The position numbers and the translations under genes were made by a program. Below, piece after piece: positions 36,258-45,687 of a DNA stretch of 64,000 bases. Source of the stretch: Pseudodesulfovibrio portus (GTDB lineage Bacteria; Desulfobacterota; Desulfovibrionia; Desulfovibrionales; Desulfovibrionaceae). Where the stretch lies: NCBI RefSeq assembly GCF_026000375.1, contig NZ_AP026708.1, positions 1,118,501 to 1,182,500 on the forward strand, in the 5' to 3' direction. The notes under the pieces are model-generated. The model saw only the letters and a list, made by a program, of their open reading frames with translations, searched no databases and was not told the origin of the DNA. Positions within the stretch are counted from its first letter, which is position 1; each line of letters opens with the position of its first letter.

Positions 36258-37096
36258 AAAAACGGACCCTGAAACGGATTTCCCCCTGGGCGCGATACAG
36301 CCTGTTCGGGCTGGGCGCGCTCATCGTGGGCGTCATGTCGCTCGGCGCGGTGCTCGCTCCCTTCATCGCCCCGTTCGACCCCAACGCCATCAATGTGGAC
36401 GCCCTGCTCCTGCCCCCGGGCGCAACCCACCTCATGGGCACCGACGCGCTGGGCCGCGACGTGTTCTCGCGCATTCTCTACGGCGGCCGCGTGTCGCTGT
36501 GGGTGGGCTTCGTGGCCGTGGGCATCGCCACCTCCATCGGCCTGGTCCTCGGCCTGGTGGCGGGCTACTTCGGGCGCGTGGTGGACGAAATCATCATGCG
36601 CGGCGTGGACGTCATGCTCTGCTTTCCGTCGTTCTTCCTGATCCTGGCGGTCATCGCCTTCCTGGAGCCGAGCCTGACCAACATCATGGTCGTCATCGGC
36701 CTGACCGGCTGGATGGGCGTGGCCCGGCTGGTGCGCGCCGAGACCCTCTCCATCCGCGAGCGCGACTACGTGCTGGCCGCTCGCGCCGCAGGGGCCGGGC
36801 CCATGCGCATCATCTTCCGCCACATCATGCCCAACGCCATCGCCCCGGTGCTCGTGTCCGCGACCCTGGGCATCGCCGGGGCCATCCTGACCGAGTCCTC
36901 GCTCTCCTTCCTCGGCCTGGGCGTCCAGCCGCCCGACGCCTCCTGGGGCAACATCCTGATGGAAGGCAAGGAAGTGCTGGGCATCGCCTGGTGGCTGTCG
37001 GTCTTCCCGGGCGTGGCCATCCTGCTCACCGTTCTCGGCTACAACCTGCTCGGCGAGTCCCTGCGCGACCTGCTCGACCCGAGGCTCAAGCAGTGA
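36254..37096 (+). CDS. ABC importer permease, OppC/DppC type
   Basis: 280 residues. GTDALGRDVFSRILYGGRVSL near residue 60 and the coupling loop DYVLAARAAGAGPMRIIFRHIMPN are hallmarks of the second peptide-importer permease. It overlaps the upstream permease (ATGA) and the downstream alginate-lyase-like gene (GTGA). ATPases and binding protein must be encoded elsewhere. Confidence 0.9.
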   Translation: MKKRTLKRISPWARYSLFGLGALIVGVMSLGAVLAPFIAPFDPNAINVDALLLPPGATHLMGTDALGRDVFSRILYGGRVSLWVGFVAVGIATSIGLVLGLVAGYFGRVVDEIIMRGVDVMLCFPSFFLILAVIAFLEPSLTNIMVVIGLTGWMGVARLVRAETLSIRERDYVLAARAAGAGPMRIIFRHIMPNAIAPVLVSATLGIAGAILTESSLSFLGLGVQPPDASWGNILMEGKEVLGIAWWLSVFPGVAILLTVLGYNLLGESLRDLLDPRLKQ

Positions 37097-38343
37097 TCGA
37101 CTGCCGTCCGGCCCGGCCCGGAGGCAAAACGGCGAGTCGCGTCACAACACCGCTCCTCGTCCTCGTTTTCCTGGCCGTCCTGGCCGCTCCGGCCCTGGCG
37201 GGCCCCGTCCTGCCGGGCACCATCGTGCTTTCGCCGCAGGTCCTGTACGAAACCAGGCAGAAAATCCTACGCCGCGACCCGGCTGTAAAGCCCGCCTACG
37301 AGCAATTGCTCCGGGAAGCGGACCGCGCCCTGAAGTCGCCTGTCCGGTCGGTTGCCGACAAGCCCACAATCGAACGGGGCAGGGACGGACTCGACTATGT
37401 CTCCCTGTCGCCCTACTGGTGGCCCGACCCGGAACAACGGGACGGCCTGCCCTACCTGCGACGCGACGGCGAGCGCAATCCCGAGGCCGATTCCGACGCC
37501 TATGACCGTAAACGCATGGCCCGCATGGCCGCAGACGTGGAGACCCTGGCCCTGGCCCACTACCTCGGCAGCAACGAACTCTACGCCATCAAGGCCGCCG
37601 CCATGCTCCGCGCCTGGTTCATCGACCGGACCACGCGCATGAACCCGCACATGGAGCACGCCCAGGTACGCCCCGGCACGGCGGACGGGTCACCCACCGG
37701 CATCATCGAGACCCGCGACCTGATCCGTGTTGCGGACGCTGCCCGGCTCCTGGAGCCTTCCCGTGCCTGGACCAGGGTGGACGCCCGCAAGCTTTCGGAG
37801 TGGTTCGCGGCCTATACGGACTGGCTCATGCACAGCGACAAGGGACGCGAGGAGGCCCGGGCGGAAAACAACCACGGCACCTGGTTCGATGCCCAGGTCG
37901 CCGTGTTCGCCGTCTTCTCCGGCGACGTCCAGCTGGCCCGCGCCGTGGTCGGCACGGCGGAGCGCCGCCGCATCGTGCGCCAAATCCTGCCGGGCGGCTC
38001 CATGCCGCGCGAACTCAAGCGCACCCGGTCGCGCCACTACACCTTCTTCAACCTGGAAGCGTTCGCCGTGCTGGCGGCTGTGGGGGAAGGGCTCCACATC
38101 GACCTGTGGAACTGGCGGGACACGGTGGGGTCGTCCATACGCGAGGCCCTGGATTTCGCCGCCCCGTATCTGGACCCGGAAAAGGAGTGGCCCCACGGCC
38201 CCACCGGCGAGTTCCGCCCGGAAGAACATATCCGGCTCCTCCGCAGGGCGACCCTGGTGTTCAAAGACGAAAAGTATCTCGACTTCCTGAAGGACCTGCC
38301 GCCGAAAACCGTTGAAACCCACCGATCGACGCTCTGCCATTGA
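37093..38343 (+). CDS. Exported alginate-lyase-family protein
   Basis: 416 residues from GTG 37093, which overlaps the permease stop as GTGA; no ATG occurs before the conserved domain. A signal peptide (TPLLVLVFLAVLAAPALA) ends near residue 37. The PF05426-like alginate lyase family is indicated by SPYWWPDP (about residue 100) and AENNHGTWFDAQVAVFAVF (about residue 258), which carry the conserved Asn-His. The family cleaves uronate polysaccharides by beta-elimination. The substrate here is unknown. Coupling to oligomer permeases suggests degradation followed by uptake. Confidence 0.8.
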   Translation: MIDCRPARPGGKTASRVTTPLLVLVFLAVLAAPALAGPVLPGTIVLSPQVLYETRQKILRRDPAVKPAYEQLLREADRALKSPVRSVADKPTIERGRDGLDYVSLSPYWWPDPEQRDGLPYLRRDGERNPEADSDAYDRKRMARMAADVETLALAHYLGSNELYAIKAAAMLRAWFIDRTTRMNPHMEHAQVRPGTADGSPTGIIETRDLIRVADAARLLEPSRAWTRVDARKLSEWFAAYTDWLMHSDKGREEARAENNHGTWFDAQVAVFAVFSGDVQLARAVVGTAERRRIVRQILPGGSMPRELKRTRSRHYTFFNLEAFAVLAAVGEGLHIDLWNWRDTVGSSIREALDFAAPYLDPEKEWPHGPTGEFRPEEHIRLLRRATLVFKDEKYLDFLKDLPPKTVETHRSTLCH

Positions 38344-38361
38344 GGGACCGCCAGCCTCCGG

Positions 38362-40647
38362 TCAGACCCGCAGCCACTTGCCGACGACCTCCATCAACCG
38401 GTCCACGGCCACCGGCTTGACCACGTAGTCGTCTACCCCGGCCTCGAAAAAATTGTCCCTGTCCCCGGACAGGGCATAGGCGGTCAGGGCCACTATGGGG
38501 ATGCGCGCGTTGTGCCCGCCCGCCCGACCCGAACGGATGGCCCGGGTGGCTTCCACGCCGTCCATGACCGGCATCTGGATGTCCATCAGCACCATGGCGT
38601 AACTTTTGTCGGTCACGGCCCGGAGCGCCTCGGCCCCGTTTTCGACCGCATCGATGCGATAGCCCGCCCGGCTCAGGAGCCGCTTCACGGACAACCGGTT
38701 GACCGCGTCATCCTCCACCAGCAGGATCGGGCTATGCCTGTCGACGGGGCAGACGGTCGGCACCCGGACCCGGTCCGCCTCGACGCCCTCCCGAACCCCG
38801 AACGGCAGGCAGAAATGAAAGGTCGTGCCGCCCCCGGGCGTGCTCGCGGCAGACACGCTGCCGCCCATCAGGCCCACCAGTTGCCGCACGATGGCCAGCC
38901 CCAGCCCCGCGCCCTGATGGGAACGCCCGTACCCGTGGTCCGCCTGTATGAACGGCTCGAAAAGCCGCTCGATGTCGTCCTCCTCCATGCCGATGCCGGT
39001 ATCGGACACGGAGAACAGAATCCGGGACTCGTCCGGGCCTGCGCCGGACAACGGGTATGCCTCGAGCCGGACGCTTCCCTGATCCGTGAACTTGACCGCG
39101 TTGCCCACCAGGTTGTTGACGATCTGCTGGAGCCGCACCGCATCGCCGGTCAGGTTGTCGGGGATGGCGTCATGAACATTCACCTCAAGACCGATGCCCT
39201 TCTGCTGGCAGGACGGGGCAAACAGCTGCCTGGTGAACTGCAGCGTTTCCCTCAGGCTGAAGGCGGCTTCCGTCAGCCTGATCATGCCGGTTTCGACCCG
39301 GGTCAGGTCGAGGATGTCACCGAGCAGCGACGTCAGCCGCTTTGCGGACTGCACGGCCATGTCCACGTATTCCCCCTGCTCCCGGTCCAGGGACGTGCCC
39401 AAAAGCAACTGGTGCATACCCACGATGCCGTTCAGGGGCGTCCTCAGCTCATGACTCATGTTGGCCAGGAAAACCGTCTTGGCCTCGTTGGCGGCCTCGG
39501 CATTGGCCTTTTCCCGGGCAAGTTCGGCTTTCTGCCGCAGCAGATGCTCGCGGGCCCGTTCCAGCTTGCCCACCATTTCGTTGTAGGCCTCTCCCATCTC
39601 CAGCATCTCCAGGGGCAGCTTCTCGATGCCTATGGAGGAACCGAGCCGGCCCTTGCCCAGGCTTTCGAACGCCTCGCGGAACTGTCCCCTGGCCGCGTCA
39701 AGGAGGTTGTCCCGGCTCAATACCGTGATGCATATCCAGTCCATGCATTGCAGGGTCACCCAGTAAATCTGGTACTCGTCTTCCCCGGCCTCGACCGTCT
39801 GGTGCCCGGTTCCCTGCGTGTGCAGGGCATGCAGGTCGAGCCCGTTGAACGCCTCGTGGATGTTCCTGAACGGGGTCAAACATATCTCGCCCTTTTCCAT
39901 GTCCTCGGACAGGACGCCGTGGCTGCAGGATATGACCGTGCCGTCGGCCTGGACCACGCAGGTCAGTTGCGATTTTCTCGTCGGGGTCAGGATGGACGGA
40001 CGGACCAGGCTGTCGACCTTCAAATCGATGGACCACAGGCCTATGAACTCGTCCCGGACGTAGACGGGAATGGAGGCGGCCACTATCAGTCCCTGGCCCG
40101 CATAATCGATGTGCGGCGGGGACCAGCGGATGGATCGTTCCGGATTCACCTCCGGCTCGACCGAGGCGTAGGTATGGTAATCCCGCCACTGAAAATCCGG
40201 GGTGATGGCCGTGATCTGGTCGATGTAGGGATATTGCAGAGCCGTGTTGGTGACGTCCTGATAGTAGACCCAGACCGTGCCCGGAAGCCGCTCGCACAGG
40301 GCCATGAGCATGGGTCCCATGTCCTTGTGGCAAAACAGCCGGTAAGCCGCGTCCTGGTCGTCGCGGATGTCCCCCGGCCAGGAATAGCTCAACGCGTCCG
40401 CGTGCAGGGTCCCGCTCCTGTGCGCAGCGAGATCGGGCAGGCTGAGGAAAAATCCGTCCTCCCCCACGCCGAATCCTTCGGACGCCAGCCAGGCGCGGAC
40501 CGCTTCGGGATCACGCGGGATGACGCGAAACAACTCCAGGGAATGGTGCGCAAGATAGACCAGGGCGTCCTTGACCCGGTCCAATTCACAGGAAACGACC
40601 CGGGCGACGACCTTGAGTTGCGTCTGTATCCTTTCAAGTTCAATCAC
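38362..40647 (-). CDS. Hybrid sensor histidine kinase with Cache-like N-terminus and no membrane helix
   Basis: 761 residues. The first 310 residues resemble a Cache sensor ([24 protein letters not shown], then [24 protein letters not shown]). A helical linker is followed by HisKA with His399 ([13 protein letters not shown]), a HATPase ([14 protein letters not shown]) and a receiver domain ([13 protein letters not shown]). No membrane segment is visible, though the related family is normally membrane-bound. Either the sensor works in the cytoplasm or the true N-terminus is not in this frame; no longer frame is open. It converges on the alginate-lyase-like gene. Confidence 0.88.
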   Translation of the reverse strand: MIELERIQTQLKVVARVVSCELDRVKDALVYLAHHSLELFRVIPRDPEAVRAWLASEGFGVGEDGFFLSLPDLAAHRSGTLHADALSYSWPGDIRDDQDAAYRLFCHKDMGPMLMALCERLPGTVWVYYQDVTNTALQYPYIDQITAITPDFQWRDYHTYASVEPEVNPERSIRWSPPHIDYAGQGLIVAASIPVYVRDEFIGLWSIDLKVDSLVRPSILTPTRKSQLTCVVQADGTVISCSHGVLSEDMEKGEICLTPFRNIHEAFNGLDLHALHTQGTGHQTVEAGEDEYQIYWVTLQCMDWICITVLSRDNLLDAARGQFREAFESLGKGRLGSSIGIEKLPLEMLEMGEAYNEMVGKLERAREHLLRQKAELAREKANAEAANEAKTVFLANMSHELRTPLNGIVGMHQLLLGTSLDREQGEYVDMAVQSAKRLTSLLGDILDLTRVETGMIRLTEAAFSLRETLQFTRQLFAPSCQQKGIGLEVNVHDAIPDNLTGDAVRLQQIVNNLVGNAVKFTDQGSVRLEAYPLSGAGPDESRILFSVSDTGIGMEEDDIERLFEPFIQADHGYGRSHQGAGLGLAIVRQLVGLMGGSVSAASTPGGGTTFHFCLPFGVREGVEADRVRVPTVCPVDRHSPILLVEDDAVNRLSVKRLLSRAGYRIDAVENGAEALRAVTDKSYAMVLMDIQMPVMDGVEATRAIRSGRAGGHNARIPIVALTAYALSGDRDNFFEAGVDDYVVKPVAVDRLMEVVGKWLRV

Positions 40648-40974
40648 TCAGCGCTCCTTTGCTGCGCGGGCACAGGCCGGGTTCACGAACGGATCACCTG
40701 CCTTTCGGCAACGTCGCAGGGGATGCTCCAGGCTCCCATAGGGTCTGGGGATGCGGCAAAATTGGTGTATAATATTTGAATGCTTCTACCGGACTGTACA
40801 TTATAATCCGGCCAGGGCCTGGCACCGCGCCGACAGCGCCTTCCATGTTCCCCCTTTTCCGCAGGAGCGCAGTGGTGTATAACCGGCCATGGCAATTCGA
40901 TTTGCCGGACCGGACGCGATTGGTTGAGTTGACCGTGCGCCGGGCCAACCCTTGTTACCAGGCTGGTATATTAC
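40648..40974. other. Intergenic region upstream of recN and the kinase
   Basis: About 330 bp between divergent genes. TATAAT occurs at 40802-40807 on the plus strand, but no well-spaced -35 box is seen. GGTGTATAA appears twice (near 40765 and 40873). No LexA-type operator could be recognised for recN. Confidence 0.4.
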
Positions 40975-42588
40975 ATGCTGGAATTGTTGCGCATCCGAAA
41001 TCTTGCGCTGATCGAAGACGTGGAGTTGGAGTTTGCTCCTGGCCTGAACGCCCTGACCGGCGAGACCGGCGCGGGCAAGTCGTTCATCATGCGCGCCGTC
41101 GACTTTCTCATGGGCGAACGCATGGACCGGAACCTGGTCCGACCCGGAACGGACAAGGCCACCGTTGAGGCGCTGTTCGTGCTGCCCGAGGGCGAGACCG
41201 TCATCCGCCGCGAACTGTCCGCCGAGACCGGGCGCAGCCGGGTGTACGTCAACGACGTGCTCTCGTCCCAGCCCACCATCCGGGACATGGGCAGCAAGCT
41301 GGTGATCCACACCTCCCAGCACGGCCAGCAGCGGCTGCTCTCCCCGGCCTTCCAGGCGGAAATCCTGGACTCCTTCCTGCCCGACCGGTCCCTGGTCATC
41401 GCCCGCAACGAACAGCTCGCCGTGCTCACCGACGTGCTGGACCGCAAGCAGCGGCTCCTGGAGCGGTTCGAGGACATCGAGAAGCAACGCGACTTCCTGG
41501 AATTCCAGAAAAAGGAAATCGAGGCCCTGGACCCGCAGCCCGGCGAGGAAAACGAGTTGGAAGAACGCAAGAAGGTGCTCAAGGACCGGGAACGGGCGGG
41601 CGAATGCCTGCAAAACGCCCTGAACATCCTGCACGGCGAGGTCGGCCTGCTGGACGCCATGACCCTGCTCACCCGCGAGATGGAAATCATCGCCCGGCTC
41701 TTCCCCGGCTTCGAAGAGGACCGCGAGGCCATCGAGGAACTGCGCATGCGGCTGCACGACATGGACTCCCGGCTGCGGCGCGGACCGGAGGGTCTCGGCG
41801 ACGACGACACCATGTCCCTCGACGACATCGAGGAGCGGTTGTTCGAGCTGGCCAAGCTCAAGCGCAAACTCCGGCGCGGCCTGGACGAGATCGTCGAGAT
41901 GAAGGCCGAGATCGACGAGAGCCTGTCGTTTCTGGACGCCTGCGCCCTGGACGTCAAGGCCCTGAACCGCGAGGAGGACGCCGCGGCGACCGAATTGAAA
42001 GCGGTCCTGGCCAAGCTCAACGCGGCCCGCAAGAAGGCGGCCAGGGAACTGTCCATCCGCATCGTTGACGAGCTGCTGGACCTCGGCTTTTCCGAGCACG
42101 TCAAGGTGCACTTCGAATTCGACGCCCGCGAGCTCTACCCCGGCTGCGACGACATGCGCGGCCGCCTCATGTGGGTGCCCAACCCGGGCCAGCCCGCCCA
42201 GCCCCTGCACAAGATCGCGTCAGGCGGCGAGCTGTCCCGCTTCCTGCTCGCCCTGGTCTCCATGCGCGGCAACAACCAGGCCGATCACGACACCCTGCCC
42301 TCGCTCATCTTCGACGAGGTGGACGCGGGCATCGGCGGCCTGACGCTCAACTCCGTGGGCGACAAGCTGCGCACCCTGGCCGACCGCCAGCAGATGCTGC
42401 TCATCACCCACTGGCCGCAATTGGCGGGCAAGGCCGACCGCCACTTCCTCATCCTCAAGGAAGTGATCGACGACGCGACCTACACCAAATGCGAACGGCT
42501 GGAAGCCGACGATATCAAAAACGAGCTCTCAAGAATGGCGGGCGGCGGCGAACAGGGCGCGGCCCTGGCCGCGAAATTGGTGAAATAA
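40975..42588 (+). CDS. recN: DNA repair protein RecN
   Basis: 537 residues, an SMC-like ATPase for double-strand-break repair. The N-terminal lobe has Walker A GETGAGKS (residues about 29-36), the middle is a long charged coiled coil, and the C-terminal lobe has ASGGELSRFLLAL and the Walker B region LIFDEVDAGIGG. The length is near the family norm. The ribosome site is weak. Confidence 0.95.
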   Translation: MLELLRIRNLALIEDVELEFAPGLNALTGETGAGKSFIMRAVDFLMGERMDRNLVRPGTDKATVEALFVLPEGETVIRRELSAETGRSRVYVNDVLSSQPTIRDMGSKLVIHTSQHGQQRLLSPAFQAEILDSFLPDRSLVIARNEQLAVLTDVLDRKQRLLERFEDIEKQRDFLEFQKKEIEALDPQPGEENELEERKKVLKDRERAGECLQNALNILHGEVGLLDAMTLLTREMEIIARLFPGFEEDREAIEELRMRLHDMDSRLRRGPEGLGDDDTMSLDDIEERLFELAKLKRKLRRGLDEIVEMKAEIDESLSFLDACALDVKALNREEDAAATELKAVLAKLNAARKKAARELSIRIVDELLDLGFSEHVKVHFEFDARELYPGCDDMRGRLMWVPNPGQPAQPLHKIASGGELSRFLLALVSMRGNNQADHDTLPSLIFDEVDAGIGGLTLNSVGDKLRTLADRQQMLLITHWPQLAGKADRHFLILKEVIDDATYTKCERLEADDIKNELSRMAGGGEQGAALAAKLVK

Positions 42589-42602
42589 TTTGCCTTCGGC
42601 GA

Positions 42603-42680
42603 CCAGAGGGGAAACCCTTTGAGAAGGGTTTCCCCTCTGGACTCCCCTTCCTAAACTTTTTGTCGCGCGCTTCGCGCGGG
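42603..42680. repeat. Strong stem-loop followed by GC hairpin (REP-like, also recN terminator candidate)
   Basis: CCAGAGGGGAAACCCTT (42603-42619) and its perfect complement (42624-42640) form a 17-bp stem with TGAG loop. A short T-run (CTTTTTG) follows 16 bp later, then a second hairpin CGCGCG-CTT-CGCGCG (42664-42678). The block resembles interspersed repeats that I recall from Desulfovibrio genomes. A related GC hairpin occurs after hydB (12375-12387). Confidence 0.55.
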
Positions 42681-42686
42681 GATCGC

Positions 42687-43280
42687 ATGACCTCACTCTT
42701 CGTCTCTCTGTACATAAAACTGTTCTTCCTGCTGACGCCGTTCTTCGTGCTGTCCGTGTTCCTGTCCCTGACCGAAGGCGAGGAGGTGGCGGCGCAGCAC
42801 AGGCTGGCGGTCCGCACGACCCTGGCCGTGCTGGTCATCTCCCTGGTGCTCTATTTCGCGGGCAACCCGATCTTCGCCACGCTGGGAATCACCCTGGACG
42901 GGTTCCGGGTGGGCGCAGGCAGCCTGCTGTTCCTGTCCGCCGTGTCGCTGGTGTCGGGCAAGCGGCAGCGGCCCGAGCCCGACGATGACGCGGACGTGGC
43001 CGTGGTGCCGCTGGCCATCCCCATCACCGTAGGTCCGGCGACCATCGGTACCCTGCTCATCCTGGGCGCGGAGCTGGGCACCACTTCCCAGCGCATGATC
43101 GGCGCGGGCTCGCTGGTCGCGGCCTGCCTGACCGTGGGAATCATGCTCTTCTCGGCGTCGGCCGTGAAAAAGGTCATCGGCTCCATGGGCTTGTCCGTGC
43201 TGACCAAGGTCACCGGCCTGGTCCTGTCGGCCATGGCCGCCCAGATCGTGTTCACCGGAGTGCGCAATTTCATGGCCTGA
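42687..43280 (+). CDS. MarC-family integral membrane protein
   Basis: 197 residues, about six membrane helices. LFFLLTPFFVLSVFLSLTEG at the start and VVPLAIPITVGPATIGTLLILG in the middle are MarC-family marks. The function of MarC proteins is not established, despite the multiple-antibiotic-resistance name. The ribosome site (GGGGATC) is weak. It is followed after 61 bp by the thioesterase. Confidence 0.85.
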   Translation: MTSLFVSLYIKLFFLLTPFFVLSVFLSLTEGEEVAAQHRLAVRTTLAVLVISLVLYFAGNPIFATLGITLDGFRVGAGSLLFLSAVSLVSGKRQRPEPDDDADVAVVPLAIPITVGPATIGTLLILGAELGTTSQRMIGAGSLVAACLTVGIMLFSASAVKKVIGSMGLSVLTKVTGLVLSAMAAQIVFTGVRNFMA

Positions 43281-43341
43281 TCCCCCATGCCCCCCCTTTC
43301 CCCTTTACACGGCCCCGGATCTCCCATACAGACTAGTTGCT

Positions 43342-44103
43342 ATGACAACTAATCCTGATCTGACATTCGAACACGCCTACAATATCCGCTCCTACGAACC
43401 GCGCACCGACGGGCGCGTCTCCATCGCCTCGGTATGCAACCAGTTGCAGGACATCGCCTCGCGCCACGCCGATTCCCTCGGCTTCGGCTTCGACGACCTG
43501 CAGCAAAGCGGCCACTTCTGGATACTGGCCCGGCTGCATCTGATGATGGACCGGCTGCCCGGCTACGGCGAACAGGCGCGCATCCTGACCTGGCCCTCGG
43601 GCAACGAGCGGCTGGTCGCCCTGCGCGACTTCCTGGTCCATGACGCCGACGGGATCGTGGGCCGCGCCACCACCTCCTGGGTGACCCTGAACGCCGAGAC
43701 CCACCGCCCGGACAAGCCGGACACCGTGCTCGACCGCCGGTTCATCCCGGAGCGCGACCGCGCCCTGGAGTTCCCCTCCAAGTCCGTGACCCGGCTCAAG
43801 GAGGGCGAGCACTCCGTGCAAATCACCGCCCGCCGGGCCGACATTGACATCAACGGGCACGTGAACAACGTGAAATACGTGGAGTTCTGCCTGGAGGCGG
43901 TGCCGCAGACCTGGACCGACAGCCACCGCTGCCTGGGGCTGGACATCCAGTTCCGCACCGAGTCCTTTGCCGGAGATTCCTACGCGGCGGCCTGCTCGCC
44001 TGCGGAACCGGAAAACGGTATGGACACCTTCCTGCATTCCCTGATCCGGACCTCGGACAACCGGGAGATCGTGCGCATGAAGACGTGGTGGAGAAAGTCA
44101 TGA
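43342..44103 (+). CDS. Acyl-ACP thioesterase
   Basis: 253 residues with two hot-dog domains (PF01643-like). It hydrolyses fatty acyl-ACP. Visible family features are the RSYEPRTDGRVSIASVCNQLQDIA start, and DINGHVNNVKYVEFCLEA in the second half, which carries the catalytic Asn and His. The next gene overlaps by 4 bp, so the acetyltransferase is translated with it. Confidence 0.85.
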   Translation: MTTNPDLTFEHAYNIRSYEPRTDGRVSIASVCNQLQDIASRHADSLGFGFDDLQQSGHFWILARLHLMMDRLPGYGEQARILTWPSGNERLVALRDFLVHDADGIVGRATTSWVTLNAETHRPDKPDTVLDRRFIPERDRALEFPSKSVTRLKEGEHSVQITARRADIDINGHVNNVKYVEFCLEAVPQTWTDSHRCLGLDIQFRTESFAGDSYAAACSPAEPENGMDTFLHSLIRTSDNREIVRMKTWWRKS

Positions 44104-44531
44104 GCCAAGGCATACGGCTGGCCTTCGACAGCGAGGGTGTGGACTGGGCCGAGGCCGCATCGATCTTCGAGCGCGCCCCGCTCGGCACGCGCGAGCCTGA
44201 CAAATTCGAGCGCACCTGCCGCAACAGTGATTTGGTCTGCTTCGCCTGGGACGGCGACGTCCTGGTCGGATTGGCCCGCGCCCTGTCGGACGGCGAGGTG
44301 CAGTCGGTCATCTACGACCTGTGCACGCTGCCCGAGTACCAGGGCCGGGGCCTCGGCACCCGGATAATGGAGGCAATGATGGAGAAGCTGGGCACGCCCA
44401 ATGTGGTCCTGTGGTCTGTGCCCGGGAAAGAAGGCTTTTACGCCAGGCTCGGCTTCAAGCCCATGCTCACCGCCATGGCGCGGATGGAAGACCCGGAGGC
44501 GTCCGCAGCCCGGGGTTACATTCGTCTGTAG
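44100..44531 (+). CDS. GNAT-family N-acetyltransferase
   Basis: 143 residues. The acetyl-CoA binding motif PEYQGRGLGTRIMEAMM (about residues 80-97) and the downstream YARLGFKPM are typical. The start ATG 44100 overlaps the thioesterase stop; an ATG at 44085 in the same frame is less likely. The substrate is unknown. It resembles small GNATs of the YhbS/ElaA type. Confidence 0.85.
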   Translation: MSQGIRLAFDSEGVDWAEAASIFERAPLGTREPDKFERTCRNSDLVCFAWDGDVLVGLARALSDGEVQSVIYDLCTLPEYQGRGLGTRIMEAMMEKLGTPNVVLWSVPGKEGFYARLGFKPMLTAMARMEDPEASAARGYIRL

Positions 44532-44534
44532 GCC

Positions 44535-45542
44535 CTATTCCACCACGGTCATCTCGGTGCGCAGCTTGCCGCCCTGGATCATCAGCACGGCCAGCAGCTT
44601 GGTCAGCACTGGCTCGTATTTCGCCGTGTCCTTGGCCAGGGTGACCACGGCCTTGGGGATGTCCTTGGGTTCGCGGAAGGGACGCTCGCAGACCATGGCG
44701 CAGAAGGAGTCGGCCACCGCGCAGACCTTCCCGATGAGTGAAATATCCTTCTTGAACCGTCGGTTGGGATAGCCGGAACCGTCCAACCGCTCATGGTGCT
44801 GGCGCATGCAGTCGAGGATGATCTGGGACTGGATGCGCAGCCGCATCATCATGGACTCGCCCGCCTCCACGTGATTCTCGATGGAGGTCCGGTCCCGCTG
44901 CACCAGGTATCCGGCCCGGTCCAGGACGAACCGGGGCACCTGGATCATGCCGACATCGTGCAGCAGCAACCCCAGAGCCACGTCGACCAGGTCCGCCTGC
45001 CTGAACTTCCCGGCAGTGACCAGAGTGAACAGGGCCAATCCCACGAACATGGTGTTCACCGAGTGGGTGGTCAGGCTGTATTCCTTGTGGATGGTGGCGG
45101 TCAGGTACTCCACCCTGCCCGGATCGGCCCACACGTACTCGGCCAGGATGGACACGTCCTTGGCCATGGCCTTGAACGGCCCCTCGGTGGGATTGCCGAA
45201 AAAGTCCTCCACCCGGTCGCGGAAGGCGATGAAGAATATCTGCGCCACTTCCTGGGGAGTGAAGTCGTCCTCGGTCAGGATGAGGCCGAGCTTCTTGCTG
45301 AGGTGGCTGGCGTAGATGCGGTAGTCCTCGCGCAGAAGAAACAACAGGCTCTCCGCAGCGAAACCGGCCACTTCCGCCTGCCGGTCCTTGGACAACCGTT
45401 CCTCGGCCTTGTGGTATTTCTTGGTCTGGGCGGTGTCCATATCGAACACGTACAAATCCACGGGGGGCCGGAACTTGGGGAAACTCTCCAATATATTCGG
45501 ACTTATCTGTAAATACGTTTCCGACAGGGACTCGCCGCTCAT
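44535..45542 (-). CDS. HD-GYP domain protein (cyclic di-GMP phosphodiesterase type)
   Basis: 335 residues. The N-terminal 120 residues are of unknown type (a helical segment follows VDLYVFDMDT). The C-terminal HD-GYP domain has HDVGMIQVP for the HD pair, HHERLDGSGYP for the HHExxDGxGYP motif, and KVCAVADSFCAM. These metal-binding residues look intact, so c-di-GMP hydrolysis is plausible. ATG 45542 follows AGAGG; the open frame to 45776 runs back through the terminator and into the next gene and is not real. Confidence 0.88.
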   Translation of the reverse strand: MSGESLSETYLQISPNILESFPKFRPPVDLYVFDMDTAQTKKYHKAEERLSKDRQAEVAGFAAESLLFLLREDYRIYASHLSKKLGLILTEDDFTPQEVAQIFFIAFRDRVEDFFGNPTEGPFKAMAKDVSILAEYVWADPGRVEYLTATIHKEYSLTTHSVNTMFVGLALFTLVTAGKFRQADLVDVALGLLLHDVGMIQVPRFVLDRAGYLVQRDRTSIENHVEAGESMMMRLRIQSQIILDCMRQHHERLDGSGYPNRRFKKDISLIGKVCAVADSFCAMVCERPFREPKDIPKAVVTLAKDTAKYEPVLTKLLAVLMIQGGKLRTEMTVVE

Positions 45543-45628
45543 AAAAACACCTCTGAATGATTCAAGATACTGGCCTACTAGCCATATTCGTATAATTATT
45601 TCAAGCGTAACCGCTCGTTTGTCAACGA

Positions 45629-45662
45629 AAAAAAAGACGGGACCCGTTTTACGGGTCCCGTC
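45629..45662 (-). terminator. Intrinsic terminator of the exported-protein gene
   Basis: GACGGGACCCGT (45636-45647) and ACGGGTCCCGTC (45651-45662) form a perfect 12-bp stem with loop TTT. On the minus strand it is followed by eight T residues. It ends the transcript from 46545. Confidence 0.92.
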
Positions 45663-45687
45663 CGGGATATCAATGAGCCGGTTGCGG

